DNA from: Nostoc spongiaeforme FACHB-130
GTDB taxonomy: Bacteria > Cyanobacteriota > Cyanobacteriia > Cyanobacteriales > Nostocaceae
Direction of reading: 5' to 3'
Length of the DNA: 64,000 bases
NCBI RefSeq assembly: GCF_014698475.1
Contig: NZ_JACJTB010000024.1
Coordinates: 1 to 64,000, forward strand
Position numbers and translations under genes: made by a program. Positions 25,356 to 34,641 of the stretch are shown here, piece after piece; position 1 is the first letter of the stretch; every line of letters begins with the position of its first letter. Below the pieces are notes generated by a model. That model saw only the letters and a program-made list of their open reading frames with translations, was not told where the DNA came from and searched no databases.

Positions 25356-26768
25356 ATGCTGTACACATATACTAAACAAACTCTGCCATCAGTAGAAAGT
25401 GATGATTTTCTTCCGCCTGTGAGTCGTTGGACATCTTTAGCCGGAATTTTTTTAGTTGGAAGTTTGGGTGCAGGGATGAGTTTAGCTTCATGGGTGAAAT
25501 ATAATGTGACGGTGAAAACTTCTGCATCTGTGCGTCCAACGGGAGAAATTCGTTTTGTTCAACCCAAAATTGAAGGGACTGTAAAAAGTATTTTTGTGCA
25601 AGAAAATCAAATCGTCAAACAAGGCGATGCGATCGCAAGATTAAATGACGAACAATTGCAAATCAAAAAAAGTCAGTTACAAGACAACATTCAGCAAGCT
25701 AGGCTGCAAATTCTCCAAATTGATGCTCAAATCAGAACTTTAGATTCACAAATTGTCGCAGAATCCACGGTAGGAGAACGGACTGTCGCTTCTGCTGAAG
25801 CCGATTTAGCCCGCAATCAAAGGGAATATCAAGAACGCCAAGTTACCACCAGCAGCGAATTACTCGCAGCACAAGCCAGTTTGCAAAAAGCGGAAGCAGA
25901 CTTGCATAAAGCCCAAGCTGATTTAAGTTTTGCCGAGGTGGATCGCGATCGCTATGGACAATTAGCACAAGTTGGCGCAATTGGTAAGCGCGAATTTGAA
26001 CAAAAAAAGCTGGTTGTAATTCAAACCCAAGCCATTTTAGAAGCTGAACAAAAAGCCGTAGATATTGCAAAAGCCAAAGTGCAAGTCGCCCAAGCATCTG
26101 TAAATCCTAGCAGCGCCTCAATTGCGATCGCCCAGGCGAGAATCGCCCAAGAAATTGCTAGAGGTGAGGCTAATATCGCTACTTTAAAAAAGGAAAAACA
26201 AGCGTTAATTCAACGACGTGTAGAAATGCAAAATCAACTCGGACAATCGCAAAAAGAACTTTTACAAGTTATTAGTCAATTGCAAGATACTATTTTGCGA
26301 GCTAGTAGTAATGGAGTAATTCTTAAGCTGAATTTACGCAACCCCGGTCAAGTGTTACGGGTGAGTGAACCGGTTGCGGAAATTGCACCGACTAATGCAC
26401 CTTTAGTTGTGAAAGCGATGATTCCACCCCAAGAAATTAAAAATGTCGCTGTTGGTCAAAAAGTACAGATGCGAATTGATGCTTGTCCCTATCCTGATTA
26501 CGGTACGCTCAAAGGTGTGGTGACAGCAATTTCTCCTGATGCAATTTCGCCTAAAACGAGTAATACAGATATTCCGACATCAACTGCTCTAACTCCTGGA
26601 GGTAGCTATTTTGAAGCCACCATTCAACCAGAAAGAATCATTTTTGGTAATGGCGATCGCCAATGTCATATCCAAGCTGGTATGGAGGCGAAAGCTAATA
26701 TTATTTCCCAAGAAGAAACCGCATTACAATTTATGTTGCGTAAGGCTAGATTAACCACAGATTTATAA
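25356..26768 (+). CDS. HlyD-family membrane fusion protein (peptide exporter adaptor)
   Basis: A 470-aa periplasmic adaptor. I use the ATG at 25356 (AGG upstream) rather than TTG at 25335. A single N-terminal membrane helix (LAGIFLVGSLGAGMSLASWV) is followed by a lipoyl half-motif (VQENQIVKQGDAIARLNDEQ), a long coiled-coil hairpin (about 95-310) and the second lipoyl part (ASSNGVILKLNLRNPGQVL), then beta-barrel domain to about residue 440. It connects the ABC exporter to an outer-membrane channel. Confidence 0.92.
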   Translation: MLYTYTKQTLPSVESDDFLPPVSRWTSLAGIFLVGSLGAGMSLASWVKYNVTVKTSASVRPTGEIRFVQPKIEGTVKSIFVQENQIVKQGDAIARLNDEQLQIKKSQLQDNIQQARLQILQIDAQIRTLDSQIVAESTVGERTVASAEADLARNQREYQERQVTTSSELLAAQASLQKAEADLHKAQADLSFAEVDRDRYGQLAQVGAIGKREFEQKKLVVIQTQAILEAEQKAVDIAKAKVQVAQASVNPSSASIAIAQARIAQEIARGEANIATLKKEKQALIQRRVEMQNQLGQSQKELLQVISQLQDTILRASSNGVILKLNLRNPGQVLRVSEPVAEIAPTNAPLVVKAMIPPQEIKNVAVGQKVQMRIDACPYPDYGTLKGVVTAISPDAISPKTSNTDIPTSTALTPGGSYFEATIQPERIIFGNGDRQCHIQAGMEAKANIISQEETALQFMLRKARLTTDL

Positions 26769-26780
26769 GGGGATAAATAT

Positions 26781-27488
26781 GTGCTGTTGAAATTTTCTAC
26801 ACAAATTATATTGGTGCTGCTATACATAATCACCTCGTTAATGTTTGTCAGAAACTGTTCTAGATTTCAACAAGCATTGCAATGGTGGTTTTCTCGACAA
26901 TCGCTGAAACTTTATCTAGAGGCGAAAGAAATTCGTGACGGATTATTACAAGAATCCTTCGCAATTCGGCGCAGTCTAGATTTATTAACCCAGGATAATT
27001 TAAATTTGACAATCAATAAAACCCATGAATATCTCCAACAAGCTGATAACTTTCATCATGCTCTCATGCAATTGAGCGATCGCTTATTTCCTACCTACAT
27101 TCAAGATAACTTACCCCTAGCTATTGAGTGCTTATTAGAACCTTGGTCAACTGCAAATTCTCACCTCCAATTCCATTTGGATATTCCAGCCTACTGGCGA
27201 TTTGAGACAGTTGAACGCAGTTTGATAGTTTTGCGGTCTTTAGAAGAATTACTCATCTTAACCTTGCCCAATTGTGCAATTAATACATCTATTTTTGTCA
27301 CCCTTAAACAACAAACATATTTAGCTCAACTCAGGGTACACATCACATATCCTGATTTATCCACTGTAAGGTTTTATTCTACATTAAAAGAATTAGATTA
27401 TCTCTGCGACAGCTTTCGATTTTTAACTTCTGGGAAATGCTCTTATCGTCAGCATCATCTCAGCATTACTTGTGATTTTTATTGGTGA
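26781..27488 (+). CDS. Membrane-anchored degenerate histidine kinase-like protein (pseudokinase)
   Basis: A 235-aa protein starting at GTG with AAGGGGAT 6-8 nt before it. An N-terminal helix (STQIILVLLYIITSLMFV) anchors it. The segment EIRDGLLQESFAIRRSLDLL resembles the HisKA_3 dimerisation helix (H-x-G-P-L-Q type), but the phospho-acceptor His position is Arg52. The C-terminal part keeps an ATPase-like ERSLIVLRSLEELLILTLP but has no G-boxes. It is 12 bp after the HlyD gene and 181 bp before a response regulator gene. It likely acts as a regulatory partner or scaffold and cannot be a standard kinase. The family reading is moderately certain. Confidence 0.6.
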   Translation: MLLKFSTQIILVLLYIITSLMFVRNCSRFQQALQWWFSRQSLKLYLEAKEIRDGLLQESFAIRRSLDLLTQDNLNLTINKTHEYLQQADNFHHALMQLSDRLFPTYIQDNLPLAIECLLEPWSTANSHLQFHLDIPAYWRFETVERSLIVLRSLEELLILTLPNCAINTSIFVTLKQQTYLAQLRVHITYPDLSTVRFYSTLKELDYLCDSFRFLTSGKCSYRQHHLSITCDFYW

Positions 27489-27669
27489 TATTTGTAGCAA
27501 CTTGCCTGCTGTTTTGCAGAATTGTTTCAGTTAATGTGTTTAGATTAAGAATACGTAATATTTGCGTAAATATGCGTAATAAGTCATATAATCATAATAT
27601 AAAAAATATATTTTTTGATTGTGCTTGATGTAGTTAATAGTGACTTCTGGAATTGGTGGGTTATTAATT

Positions 27670-28347
27670 ATGAAACAAGCTTTAACAGAGAAAGCATTAC
27701 TCACAATTTTAGTAATTGATGACCATGAATCAGTTTTAGCGGGAACTGTTAATGTATTGCAAAAGCGTTACCCTGATGCGAAATTTATTACTGCGGTAAA
27801 TGCTAAAGATTCACTCCATCAAATTAGTGCTTTACAGCCAGATTTAATTGTGATGGATTTGTCAATTCCTGACAATTCAGGGATGATAGCTAGACCCGAT
27901 ATCGGAGTTCAACTGCTGCGAACTCTGATGAAAAATTATCCTCACTTAAATATTGTTGTGCAGAGTGCTAATGTGAGAACTTTAGTGAGGATTAGACCTG
28001 ATATTGACAGTCATAAAGGAGGGTTTACCGTTGCAGATAAAAGCCTTTCTACTCAAGAAATGCTCACGAGAGTTGATTGGGCTTTGCAAGGTTTAACGCA
28101 TACAAAAGATATCAAAGGTATACATTCTGTATTAGAAGTTAAACCAGAATGGCTGAGAGTATTAGCTTTAGCCTTTGAAGAAGGATTGCAAGATAAAACA
28201 ATTGCAGAACGAATGTGTATTTCTGAGCGGATGGTGCGTCATTACTGGAGTAAGTTGCAAGATGCTTTAAATGTTTATCCTGAAGAGGGTAAAAATATCC
28301 GTATTCAAACTGAAATGCGAGCTAGAGAAGAAGGTTTGATTGATTAA
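27670..28347 (+). CDS. Response regulator with C-terminal helix-turn-helix
   Basis: A 225-aa protein from the ATG at 27670 (the frame extends 10 codons further but lacks a good start). The receiver has VIDDHE and phospho-acceptor D63 in LIVMDLSIPDNSG. The C-terminus has a NarL-like helix-turn-helix (EEGLQDKTIAERMCISERMV, RHYWSKLQDALNV). Together with the degenerate kinase upstream and the CHASE2 kinase downstream it forms a signalling block beside the peptide exporter. Which kinase phosphorylates it is open; the CHASE2 kinase has the matching HisKA_3 type. Confidence 0.82.
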   Translation: MKQALTEKALLTILVIDDHESVLAGTVNVLQKRYPDAKFITAVNAKDSLHQISALQPDLIVMDLSIPDNSGMIARPDIGVQLLRTLMKNYPHLNIVVQSANVRTLVRIRPDIDSHKGGFTVADKSLSTQEMLTRVDWALQGLTHTKDIKGIHSVLEVKPEWLRVLALAFEEGLQDKTIAERMCISERMVRHYWSKLQDALNVYPEEGKNIRIQTEMRAREEGLID

Positions 28348-28635
28348 GACTTAACAGAATTAATTAAATCTATGAGAGTATTTTTGTTCACAAGTCCGAA
28401 AAAAACTTCTTGTTGATTTTCTGTTCCCTATTTTGATGTCTAGAAAGTGATTGATAGCGGTTCCCGGTCTGCTGAGATACAAATTTATTGCTGTTAATCT
28501 GTGTCCAACCATACAGGAAGCTGCTTTGTGTCAAGTGTAGTTAGTTATTTGTTGTTTGTATCTTAGATAAGAAAGGCGATAAATCAACCTGCTATAGTTC
28601 AGGGCTAATTAACAGCAAAATGCAAGCGAAGATTT

Positions 28636-30522
28636 ATGCAGCCCGAACATTGGAAAAAAATTAAAGAGGAAATTAATATTTGGCGTGTAGGTATATTACC
28701 AGGGATTGCAGTTATTGGATTAGTGATAATTGCTCGTCTTTTTGGTGTGATGCAATCTTTAGAGTGGCTGGCTTTTGATAGTTTGCTACGGATACGCCCT
28801 GAAGAATCGAAAGAGGAACGAATTGTACTGGTTGGAATTAATGAAGATGATATTAATAATGGTACAGATTTTACATTTTCAGACCATGATTTAGCACAGT
28901 TACTATTAAAATTGCAGACTTATCAACCAAGAGTTATTGGACTGGATGTTTATCGAGATGCGCCAGTAAATCCTGGTCATGATGAATTAGTCGCAGTTTT
29001 GCAAAATTTTAAAAATATTATTGGAATTGATAAAGTATTACCTGATGAAATTGCACCACCGCCAGCATTGTCACCAGAACAAATTGGTTTTGCTGATCAA
29101 ATTATGGATGGTGATGGTAAATTACGCCGTAGTTTATTAGGTACGCCTACCAATCAAGGTTATAAATTTTCGTTGTCTCTCAAGTTAGCAGCAGTATATT
29201 TAAATCATTATCAGCTTAATCTAGAAAATGGCATACGCGATCGCGCGGCGATTAGATTTGGTCAAACCGAGATACCCAGAGTCTTCCCCAATTCTGGAGG
29301 ATATGTGCGAACCGACGCGGGGGGAGTGCAAGTCCTACTTAATTTTCGCAGTGGTCGAGAACGCTTTCGGTTTTTATCGTTATACGAACTCAAAAATGAT
29401 AAATTTAATCCAGATTGGATACGCGATCGCATTGTAATTATCGGTATCACTTCCCCCAGTCGGAAAGATTTTATTCCCACTTCTGCAATTGAATCTTTAG
29501 AGTCTGCACCAGGGAGAGTTTATGGTGTAGAAATTCAAGCACATACTGTTAGCCAAATTATCAGCGCCGTCCTTGACTCTCGACCACTTTTAAATACTTG
29601 GTCAGAAGGTTGGGAATATTTATGGATTGTTAGTTGGGGATTAGTGGGAATTGCGATCGCAAGACTGACAAAATCACCTTTTAGTAGTTTATTAGTTGTG
29701 GCTATTGCTGGTTGTAGCTTATTGATATTATGTTATATTTTGTTATTTTTTGGTTGGTGGGTTTCGTTAATTCCTACATTTTTAGTTTTAAGTTTGAATG
29801 GTATGGAAATTACAGCTTTATATCAATATGAGCAAGCTTTACGTTCGGGAATTAGAGTCAGACAAGCCATCATTGAACGCACCTTTGCCAAAATTCATAA
29901 TGGACCCTTACAAAGCCTCGCTCAAGTTTTAAAACTAGTGCGAGATAAAGATTTACCAGTCAATGAATTACTCATTGAACTCGAAAGAGAACTAGAAAAA
30001 TTAAACTATGATTTACGAGGCATTTATGAATTTTTACAACGAGAACCCATCGACCAAGAAACTAGCTTGTATTTAGGGAAAAACATAGTTCTAAATTTGC
30101 GTGACCCTTTACATGAGCTTCTCTATCAAGTTTATAATTCTACCTTAGAGCGAGAGTTACCTTGTTTTAAAACTATCAAAGTTAAAATCAGAAATTTTGA
30201 ACCGATCAATGAACGCTGCTTAAATCTTGATCATAAGCGTGACCTTTGTCGGTTTTTAGAAGAAGCTTTATGTAATGTAGGTAAATACGCCACAGGAGTC
30301 ACCCGCCTAGAAGTAACTTGTTCAGCATCGGAAGGTTGGTACACTTTAAGTATTATCGATGATGGTTTAGGAATTAACTCATCGATAGAAGGGCGGGGAA
30401 CACAACAATTTAGAAATTTAGCGCGACAATTTAAAGGGAAATTTCGCCGCGTTCCACTTTCCCCTAGAGGAACTCTGTGTGAGTTATCTTGGCCTATACC
30501 TAAGTTTTATTTTTGGTATTGA
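28636..30522 (+). CDS. CHASE2-domain sensor histidine kinase
   Basis: A 628-aa membrane sensor. An N-terminal helix (GILPGIAVIGLVIIARLFGV) is followed by an extracytoplasmic CHASE2 domain to about residue 310 (IGLDVYRDAPVNPGHDELVA, DRIVIIGITSPSRKDFIPTS) and three membrane helices (about 325-395). The cytoplasmic part has a HisKA_3-type helix with H421 (AKIHNGPLQSLAQVLKLV) and an HATPase domain with FLEEALCNVGKYATG and IIDDGLGI. CHASE2 domains sense unknown extracellular signals. Its position after a NarL-type regulator fits a pair that may control the peptide genes. Confidence 0.88.
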   Translation: MQPEHWKKIKEEINIWRVGILPGIAVIGLVIIARLFGVMQSLEWLAFDSLLRIRPEESKEERIVLVGINEDDINNGTDFTFSDHDLAQLLLKLQTYQPRVIGLDVYRDAPVNPGHDELVAVLQNFKNIIGIDKVLPDEIAPPPALSPEQIGFADQIMDGDGKLRRSLLGTPTNQGYKFSLSLKLAAVYLNHYQLNLENGIRDRAAIRFGQTEIPRVFPNSGGYVRTDAGGVQVLLNFRSGRERFRFLSLYELKNDKFNPDWIRDRIVIIGITSPSRKDFIPTSAIESLESAPGRVYGVEIQAHTVSQIISAVLDSRPLLNTWSEGWEYLWIVSWGLVGIAIARLTKSPFSSLLVVAIAGCSLLILCYILLFFGWWVSLIPTFLVLSLNGMEITALYQYEQALRSGIRVRQAIIERTFAKIHNGPLQSLAQVLKLVRDKDLPVNELLIELERELEKLNYDLRGIYEFLQREPIDQETSLYLGKNIVLNLRDPLHELLYQVYNSTLERELPCFKTIKVKIRNFEPINERCLNLDHKRDLCRFLEEALCNVGKYATGVTRLEVTCSASEGWYTLSIIDDGLGINSSIEGRGTQQFRNLARQFKGKFRRVPLSPRGTLCELSWPIPKFYFWY

Positions 30523-30551
30523 AGAAGTCAGGAATCAGAATCGCCACTTAT

Positions 30552-30588
30552 AAAAAGCCACTCAATCTTCTATTTATTGAGGCTTTTA
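30552..30588 (+). terminator. Intrinsic terminator-like hairpin after the CHASE2 gene
   Basis: Arms aaaagcc-a-ctcaat (30553-30566) and attgaggctttt (30576-30587) pair with one bulged base. It begins 30 bp after the CHASE2 stop. The rest of the 312-bp gap to 30834 is AT-rich with no gene that I can support. Confidence 0.6.
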
Positions 30589-30834
30589 ACATTGTTTATT
30601 CATCAACTGTTGTGCATAGAATTCAATCGTGAATTCTGGCTGCTATGGTGATAAATTTAATGATTTACATATTGCAATCTATTTAGAGAATCCCCTAATT
30701 AAATTGGTTAAAAATTGCTAAATAATTATATAGGCAGCATAAATTACTAATATAATTTAAACAGATTTGATTGCATATTAAATAGCTTTTTGATTTTTGA
30801 AATTATTTTTTGAATAATTTACTGAAGGAGAAAA

Positions 30835-31134
30835 ATGATGTTCAAATCTTCGGTATTTAAGATAAAAAATTATCAACTTTGGCAGCAAAAGATTTTAACA
30901 ACTTGTGCTTTCAGTATCATCTTAGGTATGAGTCAAACAGCACTAGCTGGATATGAACCACCAAAAGACCAAAAACCCCCAACAGGCCATTCAGATTCAT
31001 CAGGTGTCAGGTTAGGATGCAAAACTAATAATAGGCGATCGCCATCACTAATCATTGGTTCTGCTGTGACTCGCACACAACCATCAAACAGTATTACCCC
31101 CTCCAATCAGCCACGGCGAAATCAAAATCGCTGA
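30835..31134 (+). pseudogene. DUF928-like secreted protein, N-terminal remnant
   Basis: A 99-aa frame preceded by GAAGGAG and tandem ATG codons. It has a signal peptide (ILTTCAFSIILGMSQTALAG) and a Pro-rich start YEPPKDQKPPTGHSDSSGVR then LGC, similar to the beginning of cyanobacterial DUF928 proteins, which are normally about 200-250 aa. After the Cys the sequence becomes low-complexity Ser/Asn/Pro and stops early. No DUF928 core is found in the other frames of 31135-31475, although 31230-31440 holds a frame without a start (RNCQQYLKECCISYPKSEFI). It is probably a truncated or deleted copy; it may also be a short secreted protein. Confidence 0.5.
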
Positions 31135-31177
31135 CTTCATACTTGATGAAAACAGTGCATCTATCCCAAACCTTACT

Positions 31178-31208
31178 AGAGATGTTGCAATGCAACGTCT
31201 CTTTATTT
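31178..31208. repeat. Short palindrome (agagaygttg-caacgtctct), copy 1
   Basis: Arms 31178-31187 and 31193-31202 with a 5-nt loop, followed by ttattttt, so it could terminate plus-strand transcription. A sister copy lies at 34056-34080 after ppsA. The pair of copies brackets the ppsA gene. The adjoining 31203-31475 holds no gene that I can support; the frame at 31190-31516 only overlaps the ppsA start. Confidence 0.55.
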
Positions 31209-31475
31209 TTCTTTACATTCTTTCTCATAGTTTGAGAGAGTTCCGAATGCTTGTAATACCTGGAGAAATTGCCAGCAATATCTTAAGGAATGCTGCATAT
31301 CTTACCCAAAATCTGAATTTATTTGTTATCGTGATCCCAAAGGAATTATTAAGCACCAACAAGATAGACCAGACGCTAAATCAGCGCCGAAATGCCTGCT
31401 GGGTGCGAGATATGAAATTAATCACTAAAATTAAAAGCTCATTAATTCAAAATACTTATTGGGGAGGTAACAATT

Positions 31476-34040
31476 ATGGTTACAGCATCTCATCAAATTT
31501 TGTCTTCATTTTCTAAAGAACAATCGCTGATTCTTTGGTTTGATGAAGTAGGTATTAAAGATATACACCTAGTAGGTGGAAAAAATGCCTCGTTGGGAGA
31601 GATGATTCAACAATTAACCCCCAAAGGTGTGAATGTCCCGACGGGGTTTGCAACTACTGCTTATGCTTATCGTTATTTCATTCAATCAGCAGGATTAGAA
31701 ATCCAGTTACGGCAACTTTTTGCTGACTTGAATGTTGATGATGTGAACAATTTACGCGAACGTGGAGAAAAAGCGCGATCGCTATTATTACACACACCAT
31801 TCCCCATAGATTTGCGCCAAGCCATTGCCCAAGCCTACGAAACTTTATGTGATAAATATCAAACTCAAACTGATGTTGCAGTCCGTTCTAGCGCCACGGC
31901 GGAAGACCTCCCCGACGCGAGTTTTGCTGGACAGCAAGAAACTTATTTAAATATTGTTGGTGTTGATGAAGTAATTACAGCTTGTCATAAATGTTTTGCT
32001 TCTATATTTACTGACCGCGCTATTTCTTATCGTCATACAAAAGGATTTGATCACTTTAATGTGGCTTTATCAGTTGGTGTCCAGAAAATGGTGCGTTCTG
32101 ATTTAGCCACATCTGGAGTAATGTTTTCCATTGATACCGAAACCGGATTTAAAGATGCAGCTTTAATCACCGCCGCCTACGGTTTAGGAGAAAACGTTGT
32201 CCAAGGTGCAGTTAATCCTGATGAATATGTAGTATTTAAACCCACATTAAAAACTGGTTTCCGGCCGATTTTGGATAAGAAATTGGGCAGTAAAGAAATC
32301 AAAATGATTTATGTGTCAGCTTCGGAAATTGATTTAGTTGCTTGTGCTGCTGACAACGCCCATACATTAACAGTTAGATCAGATGATAATTGCAAGTTAA
32401 CCAAAAATGTCCCGGTTTCGGAAAGCGATCGCACCAAATTTGCCTTGAATGACGCAGAAATTTTACAATTAGGGCATTGGGCTTGCGTCATCGAAGACCA
32501 TTATTCCCAAGTCCACGGTAATTACACCCCAATGGATATTGAGTGGGCAAAAGATGGCATTACCAATCAATTATTCATTGTGCAAGCACGTCCCGAAACT
32601 GTGCAGTCACAGAAAAAAGGCAATGTCTTACGCAGCTATCGCTTAATGTTAGGGAATAGTGAATCGGGAGTAGGGAATGGGCAAAATTCCCCCCAACTCC
32701 CCACTCCCAACTCCCCACTCCCCCTAGTTACCGGACGCGCCATAGGTGAAGCCATCAGCCAAGGTAAAGTGAGTGTCATTGTCGATGTTCACAACCTTGA
32801 TAAATTCCAGCCAGGGGATGTCTTAGTTACCGAGAGAACCGATCCCGACTGGGAACCAATTATGAAACGCGCCAGTGCAATTATTACCAATGCTGGTGGT
32901 CGTACCTGTCATGCAGCGATTATTGCACGAGAATTGGGTGTGCCGGCGATCGTCGGTTGTGGGAATGCGACACAAGTCTTGCAAAATGGTCAAGCAGTCA
33001 CCGTTTCCTGTGCTGAAGGCGAAGACGGGAAAGTTTATCCTGGCTTGTTACCCTTTGAAGTTAAAGAAGTCCCCTTAGAAAACTTACCCCGCACCCATAC
33101 ACAAATTTTAATGAATGTCGGTAATCCCCAGGAGGCTTTTAGTTTATCTGCAATTCCCAACGATGGCGTAGGTTTAGCGCGGACAGAATTTATTATTGCT
33201 AATCAAATTCAAATTCATCCAATGGCGTTAATTCATTACGACCAATTGCAAGATGAAAAAGTCAAACTTCAAATAGCAGAAATCACCGCACTTTATCATC
33301 ATAAACCACAGTATTTTGTGGATAAATTAGCCCAAGGTATAGCCAGAATTGCCGCCGCGTTTTATCCCAAACCTGTGATTGTGCGGATGTCGGATTTTAA
33401 GAGTAATGAATACGCCAATTTATTAGGTGGTAAACAATTTGAACCAGGGGAAGAAAACCCGATGTTGGGTTGGCGTGGTGCCGCACGTTATTATGATGAA
33501 GGTTATAAAGCTGCTTTTGCCCTAGAATGTCAAGCCATCAAACGAGTCCGGGATGAAATGGGTTTAACAAATGTCATCCCGATGATTCCATTTTGCCGCA
33601 CTCCCGAAGAAGGCAGGTTAGTATTAGCAGAGATGGCAAAAAATGGCTTGCAACAAGGTGTGAATAACTTGCAAGTTTATGTGATGTGTGAGTTACCAAG
33701 TAATGTAATTTTGGCAGAAGAATTTGCCGATGTCTTTGATGGTTTTTCCATTGGTTCTAATGATTTAACGCAGCTAACCTTGGGTTTAGACAGAGATTCG
33801 GCTTTAGTTGCCAGATTATTTGATGAACGCAGTCCCGCCGTCAAGCAAATGGTGAAAATGGCCATTGAAGCTGCTAAAAAACGCCACCGGAAAATCGGTA
33901 TATGCGGACAAGCACCCAGCGATTATCCAGAATTTGCTCAGTTTTTAGTCGAACAGGGAATTGATTCGATTAGTCTAAATCCCGATTCGGTTTTAAAAAC
34001 AATGCTGGAAATTGCAAAAGTGGAAAATCCTGAGTCTTAA
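31476..34040 (+). CDS. ppsA: Phosphoenolpyruvate synthase
   Basis: An 854-aa enzyme that converts pyruvate, ATP and water to PEP, AMP and phosphate. A GGAGG site lies 8 nt upstream of the ATG. Domains: N-terminal ATP-grasp (VGGKNASLGEMIQQLTPKGV; AVRSSATAEDLPDASFAGQQ), swivelling phosphohistidine domain with H479 in TNAGGRTCHAAIIARELG, and C-terminal PEP/pyruvate barrel (SIGSNDLTQLTLGLDRDS; Cys in KIGICGQAPSDYPEF). The interdomain linker at about residues 391-417 carries a repeat-derived insert (NSESGVGNGQNSPQLPTPNS). Length is close to other PEP synthases apart from this insert. Confidence 0.95.
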   Translation: MVTASHQILSSFSKEQSLILWFDEVGIKDIHLVGGKNASLGEMIQQLTPKGVNVPTGFATTAYAYRYFIQSAGLEIQLRQLFADLNVDDVNNLRERGEKARSLLLHTPFPIDLRQAIAQAYETLCDKYQTQTDVAVRSSATAEDLPDASFAGQQETYLNIVGVDEVITACHKCFASIFTDRAISYRHTKGFDHFNVALSVGVQKMVRSDLATSGVMFSIDTETGFKDAALITAAYGLGENVVQGAVNPDEYVVFKPTLKTGFRPILDKKLGSKEIKMIYVSASEIDLVACAADNAHTLTVRSDDNCKLTKNVPVSESDRTKFALNDAEILQLGHWACVIEDHYSQVHGNYTPMDIEWAKDGITNQLFIVQARPETVQSQKKGNVLRSYRLMLGNSESGVGNGQNSPQLPTPNSPLPLVTGRAIGEAISQGKVSVIVDVHNLDKFQPGDVLVTERTDPDWEPIMKRASAIITNAGGRTCHAAIIARELGVPAIVGCGNATQVLQNGQAVTVSCAEGEDGKVYPGLLPFEVKEVPLENLPRTHTQILMNVGNPQEAFSLSAIPNDGVGLARTEFIIANQIQIHPMALIHYDQLQDEKVKLQIAEITALYHHKPQYFVDKLAQGIARIAAAFYPKPVIVRMSDFKSNEYANLLGGKQFEPGEENPMLGWRGAARYYDEGYKAAFALECQAIKRVRDEMGLTNVIPMIPFCRTPEEGRLVLAEMAKNGLQQGVNNLQVYVMCELPSNVILAEEFADVFDGFSIGSNDLTQLTLGLDRDSALVARLFDERSPAVKQMVKMAIEAAKKRHRKIGICGQAPSDYPEFAQFLVEQGIDSISLNPDSVLKTMLEIAKVENPES

Positions 34041-34055
34041 ATAAAGGGATAAAGT

Positions 34056-34080
34056 AGAGACGTTGTATTGCAACGTCTCT
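34056..34080. repeat. Short palindrome (agagacgttg-caacgtctct), copy 2
   Basis: Arms 34056-34065 and 34071-34080 form a perfect 10-bp stem with a 5-nt loop (tattg), 15 bp after the ppsA stop. It is nearly identical to the palindrome at 31178-31208. It may act as a terminator even though the T-tract is weak. Confidence 0.6.
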
Positions 34081-34170
34081 GTTGTAAGATGAGCCAATTG
34101 CTAAACTTTTGGTAGAGGATTACAAAGTTAATGTCGTTGTCTTTAACCTAGAACAAGAGGTTATTTTCCG

Positions 34171-34530
34171 ATGGATACCCTGGAGCAATACAGACAGCTA
34201 ATACGAAATATTTTAATTGAACATACAAAAACTCCTTTCAGTACTGGCAACATTCAATTTGAGACAGTTTTTGATAGTGAACAAGATCGTTATCTGGTGA
34301 TGATTTTGGGGCGAGAACCTGCGTATGACTTTTCTCCAACTGTGACTCGGCGCGTTCACGGCTGTCTGATTCACGTTGATATTATTGATGGTAAGATTTG
34401 GATTCAGCGTGACGGTACGGAAGACGGAGTAGCCGCAGAACTCGTCAATGCTGGCGTACCGAAAAATCATATTGTGTTGGGTTTCCGGTCTGAAGAACTG
34501 CGACAAGATTCAGAATTTGCGATCGCCTAG
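34171..34530 (+). CDS. XisI-like protein (fdxN element excision controlling factor family)
   Basis: A 119-aa protein: MDTLEQYRQLIRNILIEHTK, RYLVMILGREPAYDFSPTVT, HGCLIHVDIIDGKIWIQRDG, and GVPKNHIVLGFRSEELRQDS. This is the XisI pattern (conserved W-I-Q-x-D-G-T-E-x-G). XisI was defined as a factor for excision of the fdxN element during heterocyst differentiation, but the family is widespread, and XisI usually follows a XisH nuclease-like gene. No XisH is seen here, and no recombinase gene lies in the window, so the role is open. Confidence 0.88.
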   Translation: MDTLEQYRQLIRNILIEHTKTPFSTGNIQFETVFDSEQDRYLVMILGREPAYDFSPTVTRRVHGCLIHVDIIDGKIWIQRDGTEDGVAAELVNAGVPKNHIVLGFRSEELRQDSEFAIA

Positions 34531-34641
34531 CCTAACATTCAGTACTATTAGGGTGGGCAACACTCGCCCTAAAAATTTTTCAACAGAAAGCAGCACAAAG
34601 GGGAAAATAGCTAAAGACTGTTGACTGATGACCGTTGACTA

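Noticed and set aside
31190-31516. 108-codon ORF overlapping the ppsA start
   Set aside because: It begins inside a palindromic repeat and overlaps the ppsA ribosome binding site and start in another frame; ppsA is certain.
34171-34530. An excisable heterocyst element marked by XisI
   Set aside because: No recombinase (XisF/XisA/XisC type) and no direct-repeat ends were seen in the window.
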